A stretch of DNA of 64,000 nt, taken from Oscillospiraceae bacterium (lineage in GTDB: Bacteria > Bacillota > Clostridia > Oscillospirales > Oscillospiraceae). Of the stretch, positions 44,971 through 54,635 are shown in pieces. The notes under the pieces were generated by a model. The model did no database searches and was not told where the DNA came from. It saw only the letters and a list, made by a program, of their open reading frames with translations. Location of the stretch: contig WRMH01000002.1 in assembly GCA_009777235.1 (NCBI GenBank), positions 1 to 64,000 on the forward strand. The letters are read 5' to 3'. The translations under genes were made by a program, and so were the position numbers. How positions within the stretch are numbered: the first letter of the stretch is position 1; each line of letters starts with the position of its first letter.

Positions 44971-46146
44971 TTATCCGTCTACTATCTGTTTTACTATTTT
45001 CTCAATACTTGCTATTTCTATATCGTCCGGCACGTTTTGCCCCGTCGTGACATACGCGATCGGTTTGTGCGTATACCAGCTTATGTTGAGCAGCGAGCCG
45101 CGATATTTGGTTTCGTCGAGTTTTGTGATCATCACTCTGTAGTCGTCAATAAACCCGTATGTGTCAACCATCTCCATAATAGAGGCAAAACTCGTTGTGG
45201 AAGCAAGGCACAGTAAAATATCTTCCGGCTGGAGTATGCGCACAAGCTCCAATAAATCTTCTTTATGCTTTTCATCGCCGATACGTTTTCCCGCCGTGTC
45301 TACAAATATCATGTCCCTGTCGGACATTTGCTCCATCGCGCCGGAAAGCTCGTCCGAATAATATACCGATTGGATCGGGACGCCCAATATATCCGCGTAT
45401 GTTTGCAATTGCTCCTGCGCGCCTATGCGGTAGGTATCCGTGTTTATTATTCCTACTTTTTTGCGCTGCTTCACGGCAAAATCCGCCGCGAGCTTCACCA
45501 TGCTTGTCGTCTTGCCAACGCCTGTCGGCCCGAGTACAAGAATGACTTTTTGCGTAAACTTCTTGTGAAGTATTGGCTCGGCTCTGCCAAACTGCTCGTG
45601 CAATAAATGCTCAAGAGCCTCAGACGCAACGGCTCCCGGTTTGTTTCGCAGTATTTGCTCCGTTTGCTTGGCCAAAGAGTGCGCCAGCTCTTCCCTGACC
45701 CCGGTGTCCGTCATTTTTTTGAGCAAAGCCTGCACATCATCCGGGTAATCATATGTTATATCACGCTTTACAATATCAAACTTCTTCATAAACTCTGACA
45801 GCATTGCTTCAAAGGAATCCATGCGCTGCTCAAGTTTTTCGTTATAGCCCGTATTTGACGCACCCTGCGGGTCTTTGTGCCCGTGTTCGCGAAGAGGTTC
45901 ATTGTCGCCGGCTACGTTCTCGCCGCTTTTTTTTATAAGGCTTCCTTTGCGGGAGCTCAAGGCTTTTGGGGTCGTCGTGGGGTCATAAGCAAAAGTGACT
46001 TCCAAAAGAGGTTTGCGAAACAGGCGAAAGATTCCTTTATCACGCACTTTTGTCTGCGTAAGCATTACGGCATCTGAACCCAGCTCCCGTATAGCCGCGT
46101 CCATAGCCTGTTTCATATCTTTTGCCCGATACCTTTTTACCTGCAT
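44971..46146 (-). CDS. flhF: Flagellar biosynthesis GTPase FlhF (SRP family)
   Basis: 391 residues. N-terminal basic domain, helical N region (about 150-190), then an SRP-type GTPase with P-loop GPTGVGKTTSMVKLA, DTYRIGAQEQLQTYA, DTAGKR and TKLDETKYRG. It recruits early flagellar parts to the site of assembly. It lies between flhA and flhG as in Bacillus. Confidence 0.95.
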   Translation of the reverse strand: MQVKRYRAKDMKQAMDAAIRELGSDAVMLTQTKVRDKGIFRLFRKPLLEVTFAYDPTTTPKALSSRKGSLIKKSGENVAGDNEPLREHGHKDPQGASNTGYNEKLEQRMDSFEAMLSEFMKKFDIVKRDITYDYPDDVQALLKKMTDTGVREELAHSLAKQTEQILRNKPGAVASEALEHLLHEQFGRAEPILHKKFTQKVILVLGPTGVGKTTSMVKLAADFAVKQRKKVGIINTDTYRIGAQEQLQTYADILGVPIQSVYYSDELSGAMEQMSDRDMIFVDTAGKRIGDEKHKEDLLELVRILQPEDILLCLASTTSFASIMEMVDTYGFIDDYRVMITKLDETKYRGSLLNISWYTHKPIAYVTTGQNVPDDIEIASIEKIVKQIVDG

Positions 46147-46199
46147 ATTGTAATCCCTTTTCTAAATTCCCCGCGCTTTTCCGCTCGCCGCGCTTTGCT

Positions 46200-48233
46200 C
46201 TATAACGTAACTACGCCTTCCGACAAAACCTCGACGCCGCTGTCTATCTCATTATACGATAAAACCGCAAGCTCCGGTGATATTTGTTCCGTAATTTTCC
46301 TAAATTGCCTTCTCACGAGCGGAGAGGTGAGAATAACCGGCGTCTTACCCTTGTTTTTCATATTTTCTATTATGCTTCGGAGTTTGTCAAATATTGAATG
46401 TACCTGAACCGGCTCAATGGCAAGATACGAGCCGTGTTCCGACTGCTTTGTGCTGTCAATTATAAGCTGTTCCAACGATGGGTCAAGCGTTATGGCATAT
46501 GCGACATCTTCCGGGATAAAGCGTTTTGAGATCGAGCGCCTGAGCGTTTGCCTCACGTATTCGGTGAGCATGTCGGTATCACGCGTGAGACTTCCGTAAT
46601 CGGAAAGCGCCTCGATAATGGATGCCATGTCGCGTATCGGAATATTTTCCGAGAGCAAATTCGCGAGTATTCTTTGTATTTCGCCGAGCGAAAACATCTT
46701 TGGCACTACCTCGTCAACAAGGGCAGGTTGCACTTTTTTCAGGTTGTCTATAAGTGTTTGCACCTGCTGCCTGTTTAGCAGCTCATGACCGTAACGCTTG
46801 ATGATTTCCGTCAAATGCGTGGCTATGACGGAGGGCGGGTCAACCGTTGAATATCCCATAATCTCCGCCTCTTCGCGGTCGCTCTTTGGTATCCATAGGG
46901 CCGGAAGTCCGAATGTGGGTTCAACCGTCGGTATGCCGTAGATTTCTTCCTCAACCTCGCCGCTGCTCAATGCGAGCAGATGATCCGCCATGATTTCACC
47001 TTTTGCTATTTCCACGCCTTTTATCTTTATGGAATATTCGTTGGTGCCAAGCTGGATATTGTCGCGCAGCCTGATAGCGGGTACTATGACGCCCATGTCA
47101 ATCGCGCACTGACGCCTTATCATAACAACACGGTCGAGCAAGTCTCCCCCCTGCGTAACGTCCACCATCGGAACAATGCCGTAGCCAAATTCTAATTCTA
47201 TCGGGTCTACCTGTAAGAGCGCGGTGACGCTCTCCGGCTTTCTTTTTTCTTCCGCCGCCACTTCCTCCTCCTCGTGTACCTCTACAGCTTCTTCTTTTTG
47301 CATTTTGCTGTAATTTAAATATCCGACCACCATGAGAATTATCGCGACTATCCACATCGGAATCATCGGAAGCCCCGGCATCAAACTGACGCAGATGAGA
47401 AGCACTCCCGCCATAATGAGCGCGTACGGCTGGCTGAGTATCTGCTTTGCTATCTCCGAGCCGAAGGTTTCCCCTCTGCCCGAGCGGGTAATAATTATGC
47501 CCGAAGCCGTTGATATTAAAAGCGCCGGTATTTGAGTGATAAGCCCGTCTCCTATTGTCGCCAGCACAAAGATTTGACCGACTTCTCCAAACGGAAGTTC
47601 CATGGTCAGCATACCTATTATCAAGCCGCCGATTATATTGACAAAGGTTATTAAAAGCCCCGCTATCGCGTCTCCCTTGATAAACTTGCTCGCTCCGTCC
47701 ATAGCTCCGTTAAAATCCGCTTCATGCTGTATTTTTTCGCGGCGTTCACGCGCCTGATCTTCGGTTATAAATCCACTGTTGAGGTCGGCGTCTATCGCCA
47801 TTTGCTTGCCGGGCATGGCGTCGAGCGTAAATCTCGCGCTGACCTCCGCGACACGCTCCGCACCTTTTGTTATAACCATAAATTGGATTATCAAAATAAT
47901 CAAAAACGCTATAAGGCCGACGGCAAGGTTTCCTCCGACGACAACCTCTCCAAACGCTTTGATGACCTCTCCTGCATTGCCCTGGTTGCCGAGTATGAGG
48001 CGCGTCGTCGCAAGGTTTAAGGAAAGGCGGAATATTGTCATAAACAAGAGAATGGTCGGAAACACGGAAAAATCTACAGGCTCTTTTATATAAAGGGCAA
48101 AGAGCAAAATGATTATACATATTGCCATGTTTATAATCAGTAAGAAGTCCATAAACCCTTCGCTGGGCGGGAATATCATTATCACAAGTATACTCAAAAG
48201 TATTATGGCTATTGCAATATCCGCAATTTTCAT
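46200..48233 (-). CDS. flhA: Flagellar export apparatus protein FlhA
   Basis: 677 residues. About eight helices in the first half, with the FHIPEP signature in the form RFTLDAMPGKQMAIDADLNSG (about 150-170), then a large cytoplasmic domain that docks chaperone-substrate complexes. AGGAGG precedes the ATG, 22 bases after flhB. Confidence 0.97.
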   Translation of the reverse strand: MKIADIAIAIILLSILVIMIFPPSEGFMDFLLIINMAICIIILLFALYIKEPVDFSVFPTILLFMTIFRLSLNLATTRLILGNQGNAGEVIKAFGEVVVGGNLAVGLIAFLIILIIQFMVITKGAERVAEVSARFTLDAMPGKQMAIDADLNSGFITEDQARERREKIQHEADFNGAMDGASKFIKGDAIAGLLITFVNIIGGLIIGMLTMELPFGEVGQIFVLATIGDGLITQIPALLISTASGIIITRSGRGETFGSEIAKQILSQPYALIMAGVLLICVSLMPGLPMIPMWIVAIILMVVGYLNYSKMQKEEAVEVHEEEEVAAEEKRKPESVTALLQVDPIELEFGYGIVPMVDVTQGGDLLDRVVMIRRQCAIDMGVIVPAIRLRDNIQLGTNEYSIKIKGVEIAKGEIMADHLLALSSGEVEEEIYGIPTVEPTFGLPALWIPKSDREEAEIMGYSTVDPPSVIATHLTEIIKRYGHELLNRQQVQTLIDNLKKVQPALVDEVVPKMFSLGEIQRILANLLSENIPIRDMASIIEALSDYGSLTRDTDMLTEYVRQTLRRSISKRFIPEDVAYAITLDPSLEQLIIDSTKQSEHGSYLAIEPVQVHSIFDKLRSIIENMKNKGKTPVILTSPLVRRQFRKITEQISPELAVLSYNEIDSGVEVLSEGVVTL

Positions 48234-48255
48234 TTATGTATCCACCTCCTTTTCT

Positions 48256-49344
48256 TTAGACTCTCTGCGCGGCGGGAATACGCCCTTTTTGCCTGTAAAC
48301 GAACACCAATATATCCGCCACGGCCTGATAGAGGTCTTCCGGTATTTCGTCGTCAATCTCGCAAAGCGCGTAGAGCGACTGTGCCAGCGGCGCGTTTTCC
48401 ACTATTTCTATGCCGTTTTCCGCCGCAACCTCTCTTATTTTGAGAGCAATATAGTCTTGCCCCTTTGCGATCACCATAGGCGCGCTGCTCACGCCCTCTT
48501 CATATTTTAACGCCACCGCGTAGTGCGTCGGGTTTGTAATGACAACATCGGCATCCGGTACGCGGCTCATCATTCGCATCGCGCTCATTTGCATTTGCTT
48601 TTGCCTTATTTTTCCCTTTATCTTGGGGTCTCCTTCCATATTTTTGTACTCATCCTTGACTTCCTGCTTTGTCATTTTTAAATCTTTTTCGTATTTAAAA
48701 TGCTGGTATAAAAAGTCCGCGAGCGATATAAACACCATCGCGATACACATTTTCAGCGCCATCATAAAGGCTGTTCTCATAATATCTATGAAAGACACAT
48801 ACACATCTTGCCCCACATAAGCTGTAAATTTCTCCATAAGAGCCACATAATCAGAATATGCCACATATCCGACGACTATTACCTTCAAGAGATTTTTTAC
48901 AAGCTCCACGATAGTTTTTGGCGAAAACATATTTTTAAACCCGCTTATGGGATTTATCTTGCTGAACTTCATGCCGAGCGGCTGGGTCGTAAACAAAAAT
49001 CCGACCTGCAGCAGATTTGCGCCTATACCCGCTATCATGGCGGCTGCCAAGATCGGGAATAAGGCTCCGATCATATTTAGCATCATGCGCGACAGTATGC
49101 CCGCCAGTTCATTCATCGTCAGGCCGCCGCTCACTTGCCGTACCGTGGTTTCGTTTAGAAACTCGCGCAAAACATTTACCAGCTGACCGGTAAACCACTC
49201 CCATATGATGAGCAGCATACCAAACATTATGGCGGTGCAGAGGGTGGTGTTGACCTCGGTGCTTCTGCGCACTTGCCCCTTTTTCCTTGCGTCCTTGCGC
49301 TTTTTTGGCGTTGCTTTTTCTGTTTTATCTCCGCCTTGACTCAT
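48256..49344 (-). CDS. flhB: Flagellar export switch protein FlhB
   Basis: 362 residues. Charged N-terminus (KTEKATPKKRKDARKKGQV), four helices, then a cytoplasmic domain with the autocleavage motif NPTH (in VVITNPTHYAVALKY). Cleavage switches export from hook to filament substrates. A separate FlhB-C-like gene lies at 61951-62253. Confidence 0.97.
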   Translation of the reverse strand: MSQGGDKTEKATPKKRKDARKKGQVRRSTEVNTTLCTAIMFGMLLIIWEWFTGQLVNVLREFLNETTVRQVSGGLTMNELAGILSRMMLNMIGALFPILAAAMIAGIGANLLQVGFLFTTQPLGMKFSKINPISGFKNMFSPKTIVELVKNLLKVIVVGYVAYSDYVALMEKFTAYVGQDVYVSFIDIMRTAFMMALKMCIAMVFISLADFLYQHFKYEKDLKMTKQEVKDEYKNMEGDPKIKGKIRQKQMQMSAMRMMSRVPDADVVITNPTHYAVALKYEEGVSSAPMVIAKGQDYIALKIREVAAENGIEIVENAPLAQSLYALCEIDDEIPEDLYQAVADILVFVYRQKGRIPAAQRV

Positions 49345-49389
49345 ACTTTGTTCCTTTATTTTTGACCCGGTTTATCCGGCTATCTTCTG

Positions 49390-50178
49390 TTATCCTATGA
49401 AATTCGCGAACATAAGTTCGGCTCCTTTAAACAGCTCCGTAAATATTCGCTGGCTAAAACTTACGAAAATCGGCAATGTTGCGAGAAATATGGATAAACC
49501 GACTATCATTTTGAGCGGGATTCCCACTACGAACATATGTATCTGCGGCACGGCCCGCATCATCATTCCAAAAGCGATTTCAAGCGTGAGGCCCGATGCT
49601 ATTATCGGAAGAGCCATCATAACGCCGAGCAAAAATGACTTCACAAACAGTTCAAGCGCCGTGATCCCAATGGCCGCCGAAAACACGAGCGTTCCTATCG
49701 GCATTCTGTCTATCGTAAGCTGCATCATATCAATCAAGATGAGAGGACCATCCACGACAAAAAACATGAGCAAAAGTATAATGTTGAGCACATTGCCCAT
49801 CATGGGCACTTGGGTATTGTTTTGGGCGTCAAATACATTTACGATGCCAAATCCAATCTGCATATCAATAAGCTGTCCGGCTGTAAAGGCGGTGAGCGAG
49901 AAAAATATATTTACCACGTAGGCAAATGCCATACCAAGCAATAATTCTCCGGCGCAAATCAAAACAAAACCAAAGAGCGTTGAATATCCGAGAGCGGCCG
50001 TTTGAGGAAAAACCGTAAAGAGCAGAAAAGTAAGCGCTGCTACAAGCCCGAGCTTGGCTACGATGGGTATATTGACTCTGCCAAATATCGGCGACGACAC
50101 TACAAGCCCGCCTACCCTAAAGGCAAGTAATATGAAATAGTCCGCGCTTGCTAATATTGATACCGTTGCTGCCGCCAT
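49390..50178 (-). CDS. fliR: Flagellar export apparatus protein FliR
   Basis: 262 residues, about six helices, with PIFGRVNIPIVAKLGLVAAL near the start. It forms the export gate with FliP and FliQ. CAGGTG precedes the ATG. Confidence 0.95.
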   Translation of the reverse strand: MAAATVSILASADYFILLAFRVGGLVVSSPIFGRVNIPIVAKLGLVAALTFLLFTVFPQTAALGYSTLFGFVLICAGELLLGMAFAYVVNIFFSLTAFTAGQLIDMQIGFGIVNVFDAQNNTQVPMMGNVLNIILLLMFFVVDGPLILIDMMQLTIDRMPIGTLVFSAAIGITALELFVKSFLLGVMMALPIIASGLTLEIAFGMMMRAVPQIHMFVVGIPLKMIVGLSIFLATLPIFVSFSQRIFTELFKGAELMFANFIG

Positions 50179-50263
50179 TTTTATACACCTGCCGCAAATT
50201 TACTGCGTCCGTAGCCAATAGTCCACCTATTTTATGCGTCATCGCATTTGCCTTGCTTATCCG

Positions 50264-50539
50264 TCATGAAATCAATATTGAGTTCAACCTCTCAAATAAC
50301 CGCGACACGAATCCTCCCACATTTCCGAATATGAAAGTGCTAAATAAGAGGAGAGCCAGCATGACGCAGACTATTTTCGGCACAAAAGCGAGTGTTTGTT
50401 CGTTAATTTGTGTTGTGGCTTGAAAAATTGATATAATAAGTCCGACAGCCATCGCGACTATCAGCATTGGCGCGGCACTGAGAACAACTGTCGTTATCGC
50501 CTGCGTCAATATATCTATAACATCGTGCTGCTCTATCAT
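50264..50539 (-). CDS. fliQ: Flagellar export apparatus protein FliQ
   Basis: 91 residues with two helices (VLSAAPMLIVAMAVGLIISI and VCVMLALLLFSTFIFGNVGG), the standard size. AAGGTG lies four bases before the ATG. Confidence 0.95.
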   Translation of the reverse strand: MIEQHDVIDILTQAITTVVLSAAPMLIVAMAVGLIISIFQATTQINEQTLAFVPKIVCVMLALLLFSTFIFGNVGGFVSRLFERLNSILIS

Positions 50540-50551
50540 ATCACACCTTCA

Positions 50552-51244
50552 TCAGTAAAAAGATTGGGTCAGCGACCCTATAATAAGCTGCCAACCGTCC
50601 ACCATTACAAAGAGTAAAACTTTGAAAGGCAAAGAGATCATAGCGGGCGGGAGCATCATCATACCCATTGCCATCAGCGTACTTGCGACAATCATGTCAA
50701 TTACGATAAACGGTATATATATTATGAACCCTATAAACATGGCGTGCTTGATTTCGCTGGTTATGAACGCGGGGATAAGCACTGAATTTGGAATGTCGTC
50801 TTGCGTTTCATATTCCTCGCCGGACATACCGATAAAAAAGTTCATATCGCTGTCAAACACCTGCTCTAACATAAACATTCGCGTCGGAGACATCGCCCTG
50901 TCAAAAAACTCGTCTTGCTCTATGACCCCTTCTGTAAACGGAATGTATGCTTCTTCGTAAACCTCGGTCAAAACGGGCTGCATAACAAAAAATGTCAAAA
51001 ACAAGGCAAGCCCTATGAGCACTTGGTTTGGCGGCGTTTGCTGCATACCGAGAGCTTGGCGTATAAATGACAGCACAATAATAATGCGCGTAAAACCCGT
51101 GAGCATCATGAGTATTGACGGCAATAACGTCAAAATAGTGAGCAGTATCACAATGTCTACCGTCTGCGTACTCTCACCAAAGAGTGTTCTTACTATCTCT
51201 GCCAATGTGCCCGCGCCTGCTTCGGCATCAACGTCTATAGGCAT
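50552..51244 (-). CDS. fliP: Flagellar export apparatus protein FliP
   Basis: 230 residues. TRIIIVLSFIRQALGMQQTP and PPNQVLIGLALFLTFFVMQP are family marks. It lacks a cleavable signal peptide, as in Bacillus FliP. GGAGGG precedes the ATG. Confidence 0.96.
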   Translation of the reverse strand: MPIDVDAEAGAGTLAEIVRTLFGESTQTVDIVILLTILTLLPSILMMLTGFTRIIIVLSFIRQALGMQQTPPNQVLIGLALFLTFFVMQPVLTEVYEEAYIPFTEGVIEQDEFFDRAMSPTRMFMLEQVFDSDMNFFIGMSGEEYETQDDIPNSVLIPAFITSEIKHAMFIGFIIYIPFIVIDMIVASTLMAMGMMMLPPAMISLPFKVLLFVMVDGWQLIIGSLTQSFY

Positions 51245-51283
51245 TAACCGCCCTCCGCTACTTAGCTTTTTTTATCGCCTGTG

Positions 51284-51781
51284 TCACTCGTTTTCGCCCG
51301 TATCGCCCGTGCCGTCCGGTTCTTCCGCGCTGTCGGCATTGCGCTTTGCTTTGTCAAATGTCTCGGCAAAGTCAGCTGTGCCGCTGTCTTCCGGCAGTTT
51401 TCCCTTTTTTGCCGCGAAAAAGGCGACCACCTTTTTTGTCAGTTTATTCCCGTATTGCCCGACGGGGGTGTTCTTCCACGATATTTGCCTGTCGTCGTTT
51501 TTTTCTGTAAATTTGGCAAATTCCGCCGCATCGAGCGTGTCGAGCAGCGTCATTGAGTTGTTGGTCACGCCCACAATATAGACCTTATCGGCTATCTCCA
51601 CGACACAAAAGCTCTTGTCACGCGAGATAGCAAAACGGTCTATCAAGGCGATATTCCTGTTTCGTATGCCGGCACGGGTCTGCCCCGACGCTTTCTTGCC
51701 GACATAATATGTCACATAGTAAGCACCAAAAAGAATGGCGACCGTGCCTATAATAAATAATATAACTCTATCTGGCGGCAT
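51284..51781 (-). CDS. fliO: Flagellar biosynthetic protein FliO
   Basis: 165 residues. One membrane helix (about 5-24), a small beta domain with RNRNIALIDRFAISRDKSF, then a Lys/Asp-rich tail. It helps FliP assemble. It follows fliE directly, which is not the usual order. Confidence 0.88.
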   Translation of the reverse strand: MPPDRVILFIIGTVAILFGAYYVTYYVGKKASGQTRAGIRNRNIALIDRFAISRDKSFCVVEIADKVYIVGVTNNSMTLLDTLDAAEFAKFTEKNDDRQISWKNTPVGQYGNKLTKKVVAFFAAKKGKLPEDSGTADFAETFDKAKRNADSAEEPDGTGDTGENE

Positions 51782-51827
51782 TTATATTACTCCTACAACC
51801 CTCTAATATGACCCGTTTATGACTGTG

Positions 51828-52136
51828 TTATACCTGCATTCTCATGACCTCGTTGTATGCGTCAATTATCTTGTTTCGGATTTGCAGCGCGAGCTGCAAG
51901 GCGAGCTCGGATTTTTGAGCATCTATGAGCAAACCCGCCAAATCATCGCTTTCTCCCATAAGAAGCTCGATCGTGCCGCTTTTGTCTACCGTGTCCGTCA
52001 CGCTTGCCGTGTTAAACGATTCTGATAATATGCTCGAAAAGCTGTTTGAGTCGTCCGAAAATCTCTCGACGGCTGCTTTTATGGGTTCGTTGTTGAATAG
52101 GTGCATTAAGTTTGTTTGAAGCGGATTTATCTGCAT
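51828..52136 (-). CDS. fliE: Flagellar hook-basal body complex protein FliE
   Basis: 102 residues. C-terminal ELALQLALQIRNKIIDAYNEVMRMQV is typical. It joins the MS ring to the rod. In most Firmicutes fliF to fliN follow; here fliO follows after 46 bases. Confidence 0.94.
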   Translation of the reverse strand: MQINPLQTNLMHLFNNEPIKAAVERFSDDSNSFSSILSESFNTASVTDTVDKSGTIELLMGESDDLAGLLIDAQKSELALQLALQIRNKIIDAYNEVMRMQV

Positions 52137-52173
52137 TTATACCGTGCCTCCTAATTTTCTGTAAGCTCCGGGA

Positions 52174-52608
52174 TTACTTGCCTATCTCTAAGGTTTTGAC
52201 CGCCATGTCTTTAAAGGCGTTGAGCGCCGTGATATTTGCTTCATATGCCCTAAACGCGGACATCATATCTACCATTTCCTGAACGACCTCGACATTCGGC
52301 AGCCTGACATATCCATTTTCGTCGGCGTCCGGATGCGTCGGGTTGTAGTCGTATTTAAACTCGGACTGATCCTCTCCGATTTCGATCACCCTGACGCCGC
52401 CCGGCGCTTTGCGCGCCTTATTGAAGAACGCGGCAAATGCCCTGTCGTCGCTTCTTTCTTGAAATACCACGTATTTTCTGCGGTATGGCTCGCCGTTTGC
52501 CGTCCTTGTCGTGCTGCTGTTTGCCATGTTTTCGGTAATTACATCCATGCGAAGCCGTGTCGCTGTCAGCGCCGACGCGCTAATGCTCATTGAGCTTAAA
52601 AAAGACAT
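52174..52608 (-). CDS. flgC: Flagellar basal-body rod protein FlgC
   Basis: 144 residues. ASALTATRLRMDVITENMANS at the start and VVQEMVDMMSAFRAYEANITA at the end. Proximal rod subunit. AAAGGGGAT precedes the ATG. Confidence 0.95.
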   Translation of the reverse strand: MSFLSSMSISASALTATRLRMDVITENMANSSTTRTANGEPYRRKYVVFQERSDDRAFAAFFNKARKAPGGVRVIEIGEDQSEFKYDYNPTHPDADENGYVRLPNVEVVQEMVDMMSAFRAYEANITALNAFKDMAVKTLEIGK

Positions 52609-52648
52609 TTTTTTATCCCCTTTTTAGTATTTGTTTTGAGCTTTAAAA

Positions 52649-53056
52649 TCAGCGTCCTTCGCTGATCGCCAGTCTCAAACGCCTTATCTCGCTGTTTAGC
52701 TTTTCCATCAAGGTATTGTAATATATTTGGTTTTGCACGAGCTTTACATTTTCTGACTCTATGTCTACATTGTTGCCATCCATGCGCATTGAAAGGTCTT
52801 TGCGCTCATATATTTGCGGCCTTAGGTTGTCGAGATTTCCCGTACCTATGCTTATATGCCTTTCGTTCGTTCTGTTTCCGACAAAGCCGCCCCCTGTGAC
52901 AGCTTTTGCGAAAACAGATTCAAAGTCCACCTCTGATGCCTTAAAACCCGGGGTTTCAACATTTGCAATGTTGTTGCGTATCACGGCATTTCGCGTCCAG
53001 CTTGCAGAAAGCCCCTTTTGCAAAATATCCATCGGTTTGAACATTTTTTCCCACAT
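52649..53056 (-). CDS. flgB: Flagellar basal-body rod protein FlgB
   Basis: 135 residues. RNAVIRNNIANVETPGFKAS and the C-terminal EKLNSEIRRLRLAISEGR identify FlgB, the first rod subunit. The ATG at 53056 is favoured over one 12 bases inside because of GAGGT spacing. It starts a transcription unit with its own promoter. Confidence 0.94.
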   Translation of the reverse strand: MWEKMFKPMDILQKGLSASWTRNAVIRNNIANVETPGFKASEVDFESVFAKAVTGGGFVGNRTNERHISIGTGNLDNLRPQIYERKDLSMRMDGNNVDIESENVKLVQNQIYYNTLMEKLNSEIRRLRLAISEGR

Positions 53057-53082
53057 AACATTACCTCAAAAGCAGTCATAGC

Positions 53083-53103
53083 AATTCTTTGTATCAAAGA
53101 ATT
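53083..53103. promoter_or_regulatory. Perfect palindrome over the flgB -10 and transcription start
   Basis: AATTCTTTG-TAT-CAAAGAATT, with outer complementary GCAGTC (53072-53077) and GACTGC (53111-53116). It overlaps the -10 of the promoter at 53101-53129 and the predicted start. A dimeric repressor site is the simple reading; an mRNA 5' hairpin is the alternative. Confidence 0.6.
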
Positions 53104-53129
53104 ATACCACGACTGCCCCTTGCTGTCTA
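53101..53129 (-). promoter_or_regulatory. Sigma-A promoter for the flgB operon
   Basis: Minus strand TAGACA (53124-53129), 17-base spacer, TATAAT (53101-53106), 45 bases before the flgB ATG. Confidence 0.7.
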
Positions 53130-53214
53130 TCTTTTTTTTGATTTTATCGCAATATGTAGCGTTTTTATACAGGTTTATCAGATTTCGGCACGATATGTTG
53201 AGATGATTGCCCCT

Positions 53215-54027
53215 TTATCTGACTCTTCTGTAGATTGACGGAGCGACCTGTTGAAAGTCCCCTTGAATACCGCTGAGAGTCTCGCTAAGCCCTATAAACA
53301 GATACCCGCCCACTTCAAGTGCGTCATGATATTTTTTCGCAAGAACCTGCTTTGTCGGGGTGTCAAAATAGATCATGACGTTTCTGCAAAAGATTATGTG
53401 GAACTTCTTCCTGAATCTGCTGAAATTGCCCATCAAATTGAACTGCCCGAAATGCACGCCCTTTGCCAGCACATCCTTGATTTTGTACTTCTCTTCGCCG
53501 ACTTTCGTAAAATATTTTAGTTTCCAAGTTTTCGGCAAATGCTCGAAGTGTTCCTCCGGGTAAATACCCGCTTTGGCCATTTCCAAAACCCTAACGGAGA
53601 TGTCGGTGGCCAACACCGTAGCATCCCATTGGCTGATTTTAGGGCCGAACCATTCTCGGAGTACCATAACCGTAGTATATGCCTCCTCGCCGGATGCGCA
53701 TCCGGCGCTCCATATGCGCAGATCGCGGTCTTTTATATGCTGCGTCCAGTAAGGGAGGGCGACCTCTTCCATGAATTTGTAATGCGTTTCCTCACGCATA
53801 AAGTAGGTGTAGTTTGTGGTAAGTTTTGTCATGAGGGTATTTATCTTACCACCGGTCTTATCGGCAAACACGTCCTCTAAATAGTCGGAAAATCCGTCGA
53901 ATCCTTCCGATACGATAAAGTTAGTCAAACGGCCTTCTATGAGGGTTCTCTTTTTTTCAAGATTTACCCCAAAGTTTGACTTAATATAAGTATGCAGATG
54001 AGCAAAATCCTTGTCTGATATTTGCAC
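53215..54027 (-). CDS. cheR: Chemotaxis methyltransferase CheR
   Basis: 270 residues from a GTG at 54027 behind GGAGGG. N-terminal helical domain, then an SAM-binding fold with IWSAGCASGEEAYTTVMVLR and IIFCRNVMIYFDTPTK. It methylates receptor glutamates for adaptation. CheB and CheA are not in the window. Confidence 0.96.
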   Translation of the reverse strand: MQISDKDFAHLHTYIKSNFGVNLEKKRTLIEGRLTNFIVSEGFDGFSDYLEDVFADKTGGKINTLMTKLTTNYTYFMREETHYKFMEEVALPYWTQHIKDRDLRIWSAGCASGEEAYTTVMVLREWFGPKISQWDATVLATDISVRVLEMAKAGIYPEEHFEHLPKTWKLKYFTKVGEEKYKIKDVLAKGVHFGQFNLMGNFSRFRKKFHIIFCRNVMIYFDTPTKQVLAKKYHDALEVGGYLFIGLSETLSGIQGDFQQVAPSIYRRVR

Positions 54028-54059
54028 TTCGCGCCCTCCGGTCTTTATCTTTACTATCG

Positions 54060-54089
54060 GCGGTCATAAAAATGATTTTTTATGGCCGC
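54060..54089. repeat. 30-bp remnant of the 104-bp inverted-repeat element
   Basis: GCGGTCATAAAAATGATTTTTTATGGCCGC: joined left and right ends of the element found at 59674, 61008 and 62325, with the middle missing. It lies between cheW and cheR. Confidence 0.6.
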
Positions 54090-54105
54090 TTTACGCGTTT
54101 TATAG

Positions 54106-54585
54106 TTACTGGCCTTCTCCGCCCATTTCAAAAACTGTGTAAACATCGATCAGCTGCTTTACTTCTCCGGCCGCGACGCCAACGGCTTTGATGAAATTGT
54201 TCTTTATCGCGTTGCCCGTTGTTTTTGGCGGGTCTTGTATGTCTTCATCCGCAATGTCAAGCACATCCTGTACGCCGTCCACGAGAATACCGACGATCAT
54301 CTCGTCCATATTGAATACTATGATACATGTTTGCTCGGTATATATGATCTCATTACCGCCAAAGCGCATACCCATATCAATTACCGGTACTACCGTGCCT
54401 CTCAGATTGATTATGCCTTTCACATACATATGCGTATGCGGTATCAGCGTTATATCCTGAACGCTGATAATCTCCCTGATGTAGTTAATTTCTATGCCGT
54501 AACTAACATCTCCGATCAAAAAAGTCAGATATTTGCCTCGCATTACGTCTTCAACCATCATGTTCATGCCCATCATATCGTGCAT
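54106..54585 (-). CDS. cheW: Chemotaxis adaptor CheW
   Basis: 159 residues from the ATG at 54585; several Met codons nearby make the start uncertain by a few residues. MRGKYLTFLIGDVSYGIEIN, INLRGTVVPVIDM and VDGVQDVLDI are CheW marks. It couples receptors to CheA. Confidence 0.95.
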   Translation of the reverse strand: MHDMMGMNMMVEDVMRGKYLTFLIGDVSYGIEINYIREIISVQDITLIPHTHMYVKGIINLRGTVVPVIDMGMRFGGNEIIYTEQTCIIVFNMDEMIVGILVDGVQDVLDIADEDIQDPPKTTGNAIKNNFIKAVGVAAGEVKQLIDVYTVFEMGGEGQ

Positions 54586-54635
54586 CAAAATCACCATCCT
54601 AAAAGATTTTTCATGAGCCGCAAAGCAAGCTCCGA

